Assembly: GCA_001603145.1 (NCBI GenBank)
Contig: LVBI01000035.1
Span: forward strand, 40,961-104,960
Direction of reading: 5' to 3'
From: Spirochaetales bacterium Spiro_07
GTDB lineage: Bacteria; Spirochaetota; Spirochaetia; Treponematales; Treponemataceae
DNA: 64,000 bases
The translations under genes were made by a program, and so were the position numbers. Below, in pieces: positions 32,763 to 41,666 of this stretch (the first letter of the stretch is position 1; each line of letters starts with the position of its first letter). A model generated the notes under the pieces. The model did no database searches. It saw only the letters and a list, made by a program, of their open reading frames with translations, and was not told the origin of the DNA.

Positions 32763-32793
32763 AAAAAAGCCGGTTCAAAAACCGGCTTTTTTT
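32763..32793. terminator. Bidirectional terminator between the DHH gene and rny
   Basis: A-run, AAGCCGGTT (32767-32775), CAAA loop, AACCGGCTT (32780-32788), T-run. It has a U-tract on both strands. Confidence 0.9.
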
Positions 32794-32803
32794 GGCGCTA
32801 ATC

Positions 32804-34336
32804 TTATCTAGCGTATTCGATAATTCGTGTTTCGCGAATCATTGTTATCTTTATGCGGCCCGGATAGCGCAAATCAGTTTCAATCTGCTTTGCGATTGAG
32901 CGCGCCAAATCTTTAACTTCAATGTCAGGAATCTTTTCGTTGTTTACAAGTACGCGCAATTCACGGCCAGCCTGAATTGCATAAGCTTTTTCAACACCGT
33001 TGAAGCCTTCCGCAATCTGCTCAAGGTTTTCAAGACGCTTAACATAATTGTCCATTGTTTCGCGTCTGGCACCCGGGCGGGCAGCCGAAATAGCGTCTGC
33101 AATCTGAACGATTACAGCCTCAATGCTCGTAGGCTCAATGTCGTTATGATGCGCACCAACTGCGTTTATAACGCGCGGGTCTTCGCCCATGCGGCGCACC
33201 AAATCCATGCCGACTTCTGCGTGGTTCTGGTCAGAATCAGTTTCTGCACCTTTGCCGATATCATGAAGCACGGCGGCACGTTTTGCAAGGTTCCTGTCCG
33301 CACCAACTTCGGCGGCAAGAATTCCTGCAATGGCTGCAACTTCCTTTGAATGCACAAGCACATTCTGACCGTAGCTCGTTCTGAAGTAAAGCCGGCCAAG
33401 AGCACGCACGCCGTCTTGGTTGATGTTGTTTATGCCAAGCTCAAAGAGAACACGCTCGCCCTCTTCGTAAATCTTCTGCTGAATTTCGCGCGTAACTTTC
33501 TGAACGACTTCTTCGATGCGTGCCGGATGAATGCGGCCGTCTGTGATAAGGCGTTCAAGCGAAGCTTTTGCAATTTCTTTTCTAACAGGGTCAAAGCATG
33601 AAATAACAACTGCTTCAGGCGTATCATCGATGATGATGTCAACGCCTGTCAAAGTTTCAAGTGTGCGTATGTTGCGGCCTTCACGGCCGATAATGCGGCC
33701 CTTCATCTCATCACTTGGAAGAGATACAGTCGCAACAGTAATGTCACCCGTAACTTCAGTTGCTATGCGCTGAATCGTAGCAACAAGAATGTCTCTTGCT
33801 TTTTTCTCAGCCGAAAGCTGCGCTTCTTGTTCAACTTTATTAAGAAGAACCTGCGCATCTCTTCTTGCATCATTTTCAAGGTCTTTGATAATCAAAGACT
33901 TTGCTTCTTCTGCCGTCAAGCCGGAAATCCGTTCAAGTTCCTGCCGGTACTTTTCCTCTTCGTTAGAAAGAGTCTCTTCCCGTGCAAAAATCGCTTTTTC
34001 GCGCTCTACGAACTCGCTTTCCTGCTTATCCAACGCAAATACACGCTTTTCCAGAGCTTCTTCTTTCTGAAGAATTCTGCGCTCCTGACGCTGCAACTCA
34101 CTGCGGCGTTCTCGGTTTTCCCGCTCCTGCTGATTGCGTTCCCGAATTAGTTGATCTTTCGCTTCTAATAAAATTTCTTTTTTTTGAGCTTCTGCTTCCT
34201 TTATAGCATCTTGCTTTACACGTTCTGCCCTTTGTTCAGACGCAGATAGTTGAAATCTGGCATACAGCCAGCGAATAATCCATCCAAGAATAACACCAGC
34301 CAGCAGGAGGACTAAACATATTATGGTTTCTTTCAT
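32804..34336 (-). CDS. rny: Ribonuclease Y
   Basis: 510 aa. Endoribonuclease that starts mRNA decay at the membrane. Order: one N-terminal membrane helix (about 5-24), a long Glu/Arg/Lys coiled coil (30-200), a KH domain (GRIIGREGRNIRTLE), an HD domain (HDIGKG, HHNDIEP) and a conserved C-terminal segment (RELRVLVNNEKIPD). Normal family length. The frame is open five codons upstream to a TTG, but GGAGG lies just before the ATG at 34336, so that is the start. Preceded on the minus strand by an AAGTTTT-type hairpin. Confidence 0.95.
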   Translation of the reverse strand: MKETIICLVLLLAGVILGWIIRWLYARFQLSASEQRAERVKQDAIKEAEAQKKEILLEAKDQLIRERNQQERENRERRSELQRQERRILQKEEALEKRVFALDKQESEFVEREKAIFAREETLSNEEEKYRQELERISGLTAEEAKSLIIKDLENDARRDAQVLLNKVEQEAQLSAEKKARDILVATIQRIATEVTGDITVATVSLPSDEMKGRIIGREGRNIRTLETLTGVDIIIDDTPEAVVISCFDPVRKEIAKASLERLITDGRIHPARIEEVVQKVTREIQQKIYEEGERVLFELGINNINQDGVRALGRLYFRTSYGQNVLVHSKEVAAIAGILAAEVGADRNLAKRAAVLHDIGKGAETDSDQNHAEVGMDLVRRMGEDPRVINAVGAHHNDIEPTSIEAVIVQIADAISAARPGARRETMDNYVKRLENLEQIAEGFNGVEKAYAIQAGRELRVLVNNEKIPDIEVKDLARSIAKQIETDLRYPGRIKITMIRETRIIEYAR

Positions 34337-34439
34337 GAACCATACCTCCAAACTAACTAATCAGCCTATAGGATAACATAAGGAATGAGCATTGTCAAAC
34401 AAATAGTCTACATATATATGAAGGTATTTTTACGGAAAG

Positions 34440-34463
34440 CTCTAAAAATTTCAGTTTTCAGAG
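34440..34463 (-). repeat. AAGTTTT-type hairpin between the HD-GYP gene and rny
   Basis: Minus strand: CTCTGAAAA pairs with TTTTTAGAG through a G-U pair that would be an A-C mismatch on the plus strand, suggesting the RNA form is from the minus strand. Confidence 0.5.
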
Positions 34464-34468
34464 AGAAC

Positions 34469-36694
34469 TTACATAGCTTCAATTTCTTCAATGAAATTTG
34501 AGCAAACAATTCTATAGTCAAAAACGAATTCATCATTTTCGTCCAGCGCCATGAATTTGTCTTTTATTGATTCGATTATGCTCTTGGAGTTTTTCGCGGA
34601 AGCACCTATTAACAGCACAAACCTTTTCGACGGCGCATAAACCGTGCTGATGTCTGCATTGCCCAAAAACGGCGAAACGGCGTTGCTGAGCAGCTCCGAA
34701 GCATACAAAGATTCATCAAAAGCAGCGCCTGTCTTGTTTTTTGCAGAAGCTGAAAAAATTACGGCGCACTGCTTTATGCCGCCAGCCAAGTTCATCTTCA
34801 TAAGATAAACAACCATGCGCAAGAATTCCGGGCGCGACGGCGGGTTCGCCTGCATGAAACGCTGAAACGTTATCAAGGTTGAGCAATCAAAATTGGCGTC
34901 AATCTCAAAACCGTCTTCTGTCAGCGGCTTAAGCTCGCCTGAATCAATGAGCCGCAAGAATGTGTTCAAAATAGCCGGATCAAACTGCGTTCCAGAGTTG
35001 CGCAAAAGCTCTTCGCGCACAGCTTCATCAGTCAGCCTGTCTCTGTAAACTCTGTTGCTCGTCATTACGTCATAAGTGTCTGCAACGCAAAGAATTCTCG
35101 CAATTTCTGGAATCTGCTCCGCTTTAAGCCCGTCAGGATAGCCTTTGCCGTCATATCGCTCGTGGTGAAACCTTACAGCATCGCCGAGACCGTCCAAGTT
35201 TTCTACATAATTCAAAAGCTGTGCGCCGATAACGGTGTGCTGGCGCATAAGCCTGTATTCATCTTCAGAAAGCTTGGCGTTCTTGTTGAGAATCATGTCA
35301 GTAATGCCGATTTTGCCGATGTCGTGCATCAAGCCCATAAAATAGATTTTATCAACATATTTTTTGTCTTTGCCCAACGCTTCGGCAAGCTTAGAAGCAT
35401 AAACTGCAACCCTGTAGCTGTGACCGCCGGTGTACTTGTCTTTTGCGTCGATAACGCCCGCAATAGTCTTGATTGTCTTGAGCGTTATCTCGTCTTTCTG
35501 TCTTACCTGATCTTGAAAGTTCTTTATAAAATCGTGAAGCCCCTGAATTATAGACATCAGCAGAAAGAACAAAAACGAAATGCTCAAGCATGTGCCCGGC
35601 GCGAACGGTCTTGTAAACGTAGTTTCAGACATTATCTCAACAAGCGCGGCCATTATAACAACAAGAAGCCCTGCTGCAGAAAAGCTGTATTCGTTTACAT
35701 TGCCCCGGAATGCTTCGATAATCGTCGTCACAAAAAGAATCAGCGTACCGGCAGAAATTCCTGCAATGATAAAATTCAAGCCGCTGAACATATCCGCTTT
35801 TTTCAGTGCAAACAAAGAAAGCAGCGTGATGCAAAGCACAACAAGATAAATGTTCACGGCATTGTAAAAAGCGGCATACCGCTTCTTCTGAATATTGTTC
35901 CAATAAGTAAAAACTGGAATAGCCATAAGGCACAGGAACACAAACACAAGCACGCCAGGCACGGACGGCATTCTGAAAAGCAACGGTCTAAGCCTGCTTT
36001 CACAAATTCCCCAGCCAGCCACATCAATCATGCCCAATGAAAGATAAATCAGGTTTGAATAATAATGAAGCTTTGCGCTGACGGCCAGACATGAAATCAG
36101 CATGAAAAGCCCCATCAAAAAGATTAGGACATTTATGATGAATGAAAAGCTGTTGTCTTCGATTTCGATAAACCACAGCGAAGACGAGCTGCCGATTTTA
36201 ACCTCGTTAAGGCGGCCAGCATATTGCGATGAGCAGTTCATCTCTATTCTGACAGTTTGCCCTGCATCAAGCGGGCTTAGCTCAACAAAAATGTTTGTGC
36301 TCGGCGGGTCAATCGCAAAATAATGCAGCTTATTCGCCTGATAGCTCTGGCGGAGAACGCCGCCTATATAGATTCGCATGTTCTGGCGTGAACTACGCGT
36401 CTTAAGGCAGTCATGGTCTGCAATGTTGTCGGGCAGCTTTCTTTTTAGAACGATTGTTTCATTAGGCTCAATATCAAGCTTTTGGGGCAAATCTATATAA
36501 GACGGCTCACCATTCCCCACCGTCATAAGCCAGTCGTCATTCAGGTTCTGAATGAAAAGATTTGATTTGTATGATTCATCATCCGGCCCATAGAATTCAC
36601 ACAACGCAAAGATAACGATGCATGCTGAGCACAGAAAAACAGAGATTAGCAGTAATACTCTCGAAAAAAGTTCATTTTTCAGCACATTTTTCAT
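34469..36694 (-). CDS. Membrane sensor with HD-GYP c-di-GMP phosphodiesterase domain
   Basis: 741 aa. An N-terminal helix, an extracytoplasmic domain (about 30-180), seven or eight membrane helices (about 185-395; 7TMR-DISM-like layout), then an HD-GYP domain (about 405-580): GVIDAKDKYTGGHSYRV, MHDIGKIGI, HTVIGA, and HHERYDGKGYPDGL with the GYP motif intact. It should hydrolyse c-di-GMP in response to an outside signal. The last 150 residues are unassigned and may be a degenerate GGDEF-like domain (RFVLLIGASAKN). TATAAT lies 8 nt before the ATG with no Shine-Dalgarno. Confidence 0.85.
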   Translation of the reverse strand: MKNVLKNELFSRVLLLISVFLCSACIVIFALCEFYGPDDESYKSNLFIQNLNDDWLMTVGNGEPSYIDLPQKLDIEPNETIVLKRKLPDNIADHDCLKTRSSRQNMRIYIGGVLRQSYQANKLHYFAIDPPSTNIFVELSPLDAGQTVRIEMNCSSQYAGRLNEVKIGSSSSLWFIEIEDNSFSFIINVLIFLMGLFMLISCLAVSAKLHYYSNLIYLSLGMIDVAGWGICESRLRPLLFRMPSVPGVLVFVFLCLMAIPVFTYWNNIQKKRYAAFYNAVNIYLVVLCITLLSLFALKKADMFSGLNFIIAGISAGTLILFVTTIIEAFRGNVNEYSFSAAGLLVVIMAALVEIMSETTFTRPFAPGTCLSISFLFFLLMSIIQGLHDFIKNFQDQVRQKDEITLKTIKTIAGVIDAKDKYTGGHSYRVAVYASKLAEALGKDKKYVDKIYFMGLMHDIGKIGITDMILNKNAKLSEDEYRLMRQHTVIGAQLLNYVENLDGLGDAVRFHHERYDGKGYPDGLKAEQIPEIARILCVADTYDVMTSNRVYRDRLTDEAVREELLRNSGTQFDPAILNTFLRLIDSGELKPLTEDGFEIDANFDCSTLITFQRFMQANPPSRPEFLRMVVYLMKMNLAGGIKQCAVIFSASAKNKTGAAFDESLYASELLSNAVSPFLGNADISTVYAPSKRFVLLIGASAKNSKSIIESIKDKFMALDENDEFVFDYRIVCSNFIEEIEAM

Positions 36695-36818
36695 TTGGTG
36701 TTATTATATATCGAAATGTTGTTTATTGACACTAATTTTAAGTTAAATTCTTATTAAATCAGTAAATTGTGGCACGAAATTAAATCTGAAAAAGTCTGAA
36801 AAAAGCGAATAAAGCAGT

Positions 36819-36834
36819 TGCGTCAGCAGACGCA
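36819..36834 (-). terminator. Hairpin directly after the permease stop
   Basis: TGCGTC/GACGCA with a 4-nt loop, one base from the stop codon on the minus strand, followed by a moderately T-rich stretch. Weak terminator candidate ending the efflux operon. Confidence 0.4.
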
Positions 36835-36835
36835 C

Positions 36836-38026
36836 CTATTCGCCAGAAAGAGCCTGAACCGGGTCAAGCTTTGCAGCCCTTGCCGCAGGCCACAGCCCGA
36901 AAATGATGCCGACAAGCATTGAAAAAACAAACGCAATCACACAAGCGTTAGCGTTCACGATGAACGAAGAGCCTTTCACATATTCGACGGCAAAGCTTAT
37001 AAGCACACCAGCAATTATGCCGATTGCGCCGCCAATCAATGTGATGCTTGCAGACTCAACCAGAAACTGCCGCTTTATGTCGGCGGGCGATGCGCCCAAA
37101 GCTTTGCGTATGCCGATTTCTTGCCGCCTTTCAGTTACTGTTACAATCATTATGTTCATAATGCCGATGCCGCCTACAAGAAGCGAAATTGCAGCAATGC
37201 CGGCGAGCATAACGCTTAGAGAATTTGTGATTTCGCTCATCTGGTCAATCATCGTCTGCATAGAAGACACATTGACTGAATACGACGAGCCTGTTTTGGC
37301 GGTGCAATATTCGGTTATAGCCGTAACAAGGTCTGGCGTTTTTTCTGATGAAACAGCCTGAACGATAACAGAAGCGGCCGCAGGATTCGGCGAAATCTTC
37401 TTGGCGTAAAATCCGCGCGGAACAAAAGCCGCACCGTTTTCCATGCCGGTACTCTGCTCCGCCAAAACGCCGCAAATTTCAAAGCCGAAAGACACATTGT
37501 TGCTCACAAGAATTATATGCTTTCCGGTTGCATCGCCTTTCGGAAAAAGCGATGTGGCTGTAGCATGATTCAGTATTATTTTCTGCATGCCTTCCTCATT
37601 ATCTGTTACATTGAAGAAAGAGCCGGACTCAAGCTGAAAATTATAAGCTTCAAGATAGCCTGTTTCTATTGCGGCGCAGTTTATGTTTGAGCTTGTATCG
37701 TCAACAGAAACTGTCGCGTTGACGCTGTTCTTGTACCAAATATGCTTGATGTTCGGCACAGCACCGAAAAGTTCGTCTCTGAAAGATTCATCAAAAACCA
37801 AAGAAGACGAACCGCCGCCGCGCCGCGACATAAAACCAGAACCGACGCTTATCATATCAAGCCCCGAAGTGCCGAACGTGTCTTGAATTTCTTGCGTAGA
37901 GCTTGCGCCCATGCTCGTAATTACGATTACAGACGCAACGCCGATGATTACGCCTAAAAGCGAGAGAAGCGTTCTTGTCTTGTTGCGCGCAAAATTCTGC
38001 AATGCAGAGATAAAATCTTCTATCAT
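36836..38026 (-). CDS. MacB-type ABC transporter permease (FtsX-like)
   Basis: 396 aa. One N-terminal membrane helix (SLLGVIIGVASVIVITSMG), a periplasmic MacB_PCD domain (about 45-260), and three C-terminal helices (FtsX domain; GGIGIMNIMIVTVTERRQEIGIRKALGA, in two parts here for length: GGIGIMNIMIV and RRQEIGIRKALGA). It is a mechanotransmission permease that works with the ATPase encoded directly upstream and a MacA adaptor. Its ATG overlaps the ATPase stop by 4 bp. The role is export of antibiotics, peptides or lipoproteins; the substrate is unknown. Confidence 0.92.
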   Translation of the reverse strand: MIEDFISALQNFARNKTRTLLSLLGVIIGVASVIVITSMGASSTQEIQDTFGTSGLDMISVGSGFMSRRGGGSSSLVFDESFRDELFGAVPNIKHIWYKNSVNATVSVDDTSSNINCAAIETGYLEAYNFQLESGSFFNVTDNEEGMQKIILNHATATSLFPKGDATGKHIILVSNNVSFGFEICGVLAEQSTGMENGAAFVPRGFYAKKISPNPAAASVIVQAVSSEKTPDLVTAITEYCTAKTGSSYSVNVSSMQTMIDQMSEITNSLSVMLAGIAAISLLVGGIGIMNIMIVTVTERRQEIGIRKALGASPADIKRQFLVESASITLIGGAIGIIAGVLISFAVEYVKGSSFIVNANACVIAFVFSMLVGIIFGLWPAARAAKLDPVQALSGE

Positions 38027-39015
38027 TTGATTGTTCCGTTAATATAGGCGTTGCGTGCTGCTGGTGGCAGCGTGGCCAAATCAGGCATCTGCTTTTGCGC
38101 GCGCTGTTGCACAACTTGTTGCTGCGGTTGCACGGCTTGTGCACTTGATTGAGCTGGTGCAACCGGCGGGCGCACTTGCACAACTGGCGGGCGCGGTTGC
38201 GCGGGCTGTCGCTGCGGTTGCCCAGGCGCGCGCCGTGGTTGAGCTTGAACAGCTTGCGCGCGTTGCGGTTGCGCCAAAATGCGCGGCTTTTCAGCTGAAT
38301 CTGGCGAATCACCGGTAAAAGGCACAGGCGTCTGTGTCACATCAGCTTTTATCTTGCCGTCAAAAATGTGAATGCAGCGTCTTATCGCCGCGCCGATTCT
38401 CGGGTCATGCGTAACTATTACGATTGTAGTGCCATCGGCGTTTATCTCGTTAAAAAGTGCCATAATCTGCTTGCCAGTTTCGCTGTCAAGCGCACCGGTT
38501 GGTTCATCTGCAAGAATGATTTTCGGACGAGTAACAAGCGCACGCGCTATTGCCACACGCTGCTTCTGGCCGCCCGATAATTCATGCGGACGGAAATTCA
38601 TCTTGCCGACAAGCGCAACCTTTTCGAGCGCGGCCTCTGCAAGCGGCAGACGCTCGCTTTTTTCGATTTTCTGGTATCTCAGCGGAAGCATCACGTTTTC
38701 TACGATTGTCAGCGACGGAATCAGATGATACTGCTGAAAGACAAAGCCGACAGTCTTGTTGCGCAGCACGGCAAGCTCTTTCTCGCTCATCTTTTCAGTC
38801 GGCCGGCCGTCAATCTCAACAATGCCGCTCGTCGGGCGGTCAAGACAGCCAATCATGTTCATGCATGTAGACTTGCCTGAGCCAGAAGGTCCCATTATCG
38901 CGACGAATTCGCCTTGCGTAATATTGAAGCTTATGCCGCGGAGCGCGTGTTCTTCAGTATCGCCCATCTTATAGACACGCGTCACGTCTTTCATCGAAAT
39001 TACAGTTGCGCCCAT
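38023..39015 (-). CDS. MacB-type ABC transporter ATPase with Pro/Gln-rich tail
   Basis: 330 aa. Walker A GPSGSGKST, Q-loop, signature LSGGQKQRVAIARAL, Walker B ILADEPTGALD and the H-loop VTHDPRI are all present in the first 225 residues. The remaining 95 or so are a low-complexity tail rich in Gln, Pro, Ala, Arg and Val (RAPGQPQRQPAQPRPPVVQV) ending PPAARNAYINGTIK, which is unusual for this subunit. The upstream in-frame extension to 39102 lies inside the adaptor gene; the ATG at 39015 begins 1 nt after that gene's TGA and is preceded by GGGA. Confidence 0.92.
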   Translation of the reverse strand: MGATVISMKDVTRVYKMGDTEEHALRGISFNITQGEFVAIMGPSGSGKSTCMNMIGCLDRPTSGIVEIDGRPTEKMSEKELAVLRNKTVGFVFQQYHLIPSLTIVENVMLPLRYQKIEKSERLPLAEAALEKVALVGKMNFRPHELSGGQKQRVAIARALVTRPKIILADEPTGALDSETGKQIMALFNEINADGTTIVIVTHDPRIGAAIRRCIHIFDGKIKADVTQTPVPFTGDSPDSAEKPRILAQPQRAQAVQAQPRRAPGQPQRQPAQPRPPVVQVRPPVAPAQSSAQAVQPQQQVVQQRAQKQMPDLATLPPAARNAYINGTIK

Positions 39016-39016
39016 A

Positions 39017-40087
39017 TCATTTTCCCAGCATTCTCGGCATGCCACCGCCCGGCATTGCACCGCCTTGCGGCCGTGCAGCACCTGCGCCCATCGGCATTGC
39101 ACCGCGGTTTCTGTTCCAGCCCGAAACAGGCGGCTCGCTCTGTGCGATTAAGGCTTCGCCGCCTTCAAGCCCACTCAAAACTTTCACATAGTCTTTGCCG
39201 TAATTCTTGACCGTAACAGCGCGGCGCTCGTTTGTCTTTGCAAGAACCACAAAAGCTGCGCCGTTGTCATAACCGATTGCATAGCGCGAAACAATCAGAT
39301 TTTCTTCTGGCGGGCTAATCTGAATTTTGCCGGTAAACGAAAAGTTAGGCAAAATCTCTTCGGGGAATTCGTCAATGCGGATTTTTGCCTTTACAACAGT
39401 TGCACCGCGCGAAGTAACTTCGCCGATTGCGGGCCAACCGACGACATAGCCTTTCACGGTCTTGTCTTTATAAGCTGAAAACGTAAAATCAACAGGCTGG
39501 CCGACGACAAGTTTTGAAACATCAGTTTCTGCAACTTCAACTTCTGCCGTAAGATAATCAATGTTGACAAGCGTGCCGACCGAGTCTTTGGCTTCAAGCG
39601 AATCTCCGACAGCCACATCAAGGGCGGCAATCACGCCATCAAAAGTTGCAGAAACCTTGCGGTCGCTCACTTTTCGCAAAAGCGCAAGCCGTTCAGTTTC
39701 CATCAGTTTAAGTTCCTTTGCCGCCCCGGAAATTCTTGTCGTCGCCATCGAAAAATCGTGCTTCGCAAGATTATAGACCTGATCTGTATCGTCAAGCTGA
39801 AGAATAACATCGTCTTTCTTAACTTTGTCGCCGGCCTTTACATAAACAGCCATTACAGTGCCAGAACTTAAAGCCTGAAGCGTCTGCTTCTGCGCGGCTT
39901 CAACAGTGCCGGAAATTTCGATTACATTTTCATAGATTTCCTTTGAGACAACGTAAATTGTCTTTTCGGTCTTTTTTTCAGCAAGGAATTTACGCGCGGC
40001 AAAAAGCCCGCCGCCGATAAGCCCCAAAATGAAGATTAATATGAAGAACACTTTGAAAAAGCTTCTTTTTTTACGTTTTCTTTCCAT
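39017..40087 (-). CDS. MacA/HlyD-type periplasmic adaptor protein
   Basis: 356 aa. N-terminal membrane anchor (FFKVFFILIFILGLIGGGLFAA), lipoyl/biotinyl-like halves (GTVMAVYVKAGDKVKKDDVI and a partner near VAVGDSLEAKD), a short helical hairpin, a beta-barrel domain and a Gly/Met/Pro-rich C-terminus (RGAMPMGAGAARPQ). It links the inner-membrane MacB pair to the outer-membrane channel. It lies between the TolC-like gene (31 bp upstream) and the ATPase gene. Confidence 0.9.
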   Translation of the reverse strand: MERKRKKRSFFKVFFILIFILGLIGGGLFAARKFLAEKKTEKTIYVVSKEIYENVIEISGTVEAAQKQTLQALSSGTVMAVYVKAGDKVKKDDVILQLDDTDQVYNLAKHDFSMATTRISGAAKELKLMETERLALLRKVSDRKVSATFDGVIAALDVAVGDSLEAKDSVGTLVNIDYLTAEVEVAETDVSKLVVGQPVDFTFSAYKDKTVKGYVVGWPAIGEVTSRGATVVKAKIRIDEFPEEILPNFSFTGKIQISPPEENLIVSRYAIGYDNGAAFVVLAKTNERRAVTVKNYGKDYVKVLSGLEGGEALIAQSEPPVSGWNRNRGAMPMGAGAARPQGGAMPGGGMPRMLGK

Positions 40088-40118
40088 AATATGCAGCCCT
40101 ACTCTTCAATTTAAGCGG

Positions 40119-41549
40119 TCAGTTCAATTCGTCATCATGATAGAACAACGCTTTTACGGTGTCATTATATATTATAAGCTCAATGTCGCTTATAATGCAT
40201 TTGACCTTGTACAAATCTCTGTTGTTTTTCGCCGAAAGATATTCGCTTCGCTTAATGTAGCCTTCCTGATACCATTTGAGCAAATCTTTTTCGAGCGCGT
40301 CATACATGTCATAGTTTTCTTTGTTCGTGCTGCGCTGCCAAAGCAAATCGTCAAGATTTTCGTCGCATTCGACGCAACTTTCTTCATAGGCTTCATAAGC
40401 GCTTGCAATCGCAATGCGTTCCTGCTCGTCAGCGATTGCGTCTTGCTTTTTTTCAAGCTTTGAGACGCGCCTTGTGTTCGGGCTAGCAGTGGCAGAAAGC
40501 GTAACAGCCGGCTTGGCTTTTTTGCTATTTACGGGCACGCTTACGCCTGTTGAAAGCTTCAAGCCGCTCAAATCAGCCGAAAGCCCTGCGTCTACAGAAT
40601 CTGAATCTGTGCGCGTATTCTTGAAAGTGTAGCCGCCGTTTGCAGAAAGGCCGAATTCGGGCGCGCTTCTAGACTGGCTGTTTATCTCATGCGCCCAAAC
40701 TGCATCTGCAATCGTTTTGTAAGATTCAACCGGGAAAGTCTTAATCTTTATTGGAGAAGCTGCAACATCAACAGCCGGAATGCAGTTCAAAGGCGTGGTT
40801 GTATCTTCAAGATTGGCGACACCGCATTTTTTGTAGAACACAGCTTTATTATGGATAAAAACACGAGTCGCGCTTGCAACGCTGCGCTCGTCGCTCTTCA
40901 CCTTCATTTCAATCAGCTTGTAAGTCGAAGATGAAGAAAGAAAGCCTTGCGCCTTTGTCTGCTCAAACTTTATCGTGTCGTCGTAAAGCGTGTTCTTCGC
41001 GCTGAAAATTGATTGCGCGTTTTCATACAAAAGCTTAAGCTCGCTGTAAAAAGCCTTTTCAACGGCAAGAGACCTCTGCTGAAATTTGCGCCTTGCATTC
41101 AAAAGCTCGTGGTTTGATTGCAGCAGCGTAACCTTGCGCTTTGTCTTTTCGGGCGAAACTATGTCGGCTGAAAGGTTGAGCGCGGTGTTGTGCATTGTCT
41201 TTTCAAGCGCGCTCAAGCTTATGTCTGAGCTCGCTGAAAACGAAAGGTTGTTTGCCTGCGGCAGAGTTGCTTTGACGCTGGGATTTACGCTATAGCTTAA
41301 TTTGTCGTTGACAGAAGAAAATGTCATTGTGCCTGTCGCAAGCGTAACCGAAAAGCCGTTGTTTATTTCAGTTATTTTTGAAGAGAGCGAAGCCTTCTGA
41401 ATATCAAGCGCAAGCTTCTTGAGTTCCGCATCATTTGAAAGATAACCGGAAAGCAAAGATGAAAGAGAATAGCTTGAATTTTCAGCAGCAAAGCCAAGCC
41501 GCACAGCACAGCAAAGCACTGCGGCAAGAGCTTTTGTTCTCAGCTTCAT
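40119..41549 (-). CDS. TolC-like outer-membrane efflux protein
   Basis: 476 aa. Signal peptide (MKLRTKALAAVLCCAVRLGFA) and a mainly alpha-helical protein with paired repeats (KLALDIQKASLSSKITE, NHELLNARRKFQQRSLAVEKAF) typical of outer-membrane efflux channels, though divergent. First gene of the TolC-MacA-MacB-permease operon. The frame extends 22 codons upstream, but the signal peptide sets the start at 41549. TACTAT lies 7 nt before this ATG with no Shine-Dalgarno, so the operon may start with a near-leaderless mRNA. Confidence 0.75.
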   Translation of the reverse strand: MKLRTKALAAVLCCAVRLGFAAENSSYSLSSLLSGYLSNDAELKKLALDIQKASLSSKITEINNGFSVTLATGTMTFSSVNDKLSYSVNPSVKATLPQANNLSFSASSDISLSALEKTMHNTALNLSADIVSPEKTKRKVTLLQSNHELLNARRKFQQRSLAVEKAFYSELKLLYENAQSIFSAKNTLYDDTIKFEQTKAQGFLSSSSTYKLIEMKVKSDERSVASATRVFIHNKAVFYKKCGVANLEDTTTPLNCIPAVDVAASPIKIKTFPVESYKTIADAVWAHEINSQSRSAPEFGLSANGGYTFKNTRTDSDSVDAGLSADLSGLKLSTGVSVPVNSKKAKPAVTLSATASPNTRRVSKLEKKQDAIADEQERIAIASAYEAYEESCVECDENLDDLLWQRSTNKENYDMYDALEKDLLKWYQEGYIKRSEYLSAKNNRDLYKVKCIISDIELIIYNDTVKALFYHDDELN

Positions 41550-41631
41550 AATGTAAATAGTATCATATACAGAGAAATACTGAAACTGCAAGACCACTAA
41601 TATTTTGTTATGCAAGCCTGCATAAAAACAC

Positions 41632-41660
41632 TAGCAAAACCGCCACAGTTGCGCTAATAT
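41632..41660 (+). promoter_or_regulatory. Promoter giving a probable leaderless murE mRNA
   Basis: TAGCAA (41632-41637), 17 bp, TAATAT (41655-41660), 6 nt CTTTTT, ATG at 41667. No Shine-Dalgarno. Confidence 0.6.
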
Positions 41661-41666
41661 CTTTTT

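Noticed and set aside
35162-36040. 292-codon plus-strand frame within the HD-GYP gene
   Set aside because: Antisense to a well-supported gene; His/Lys/Asn-rich product without recognisable motifs.
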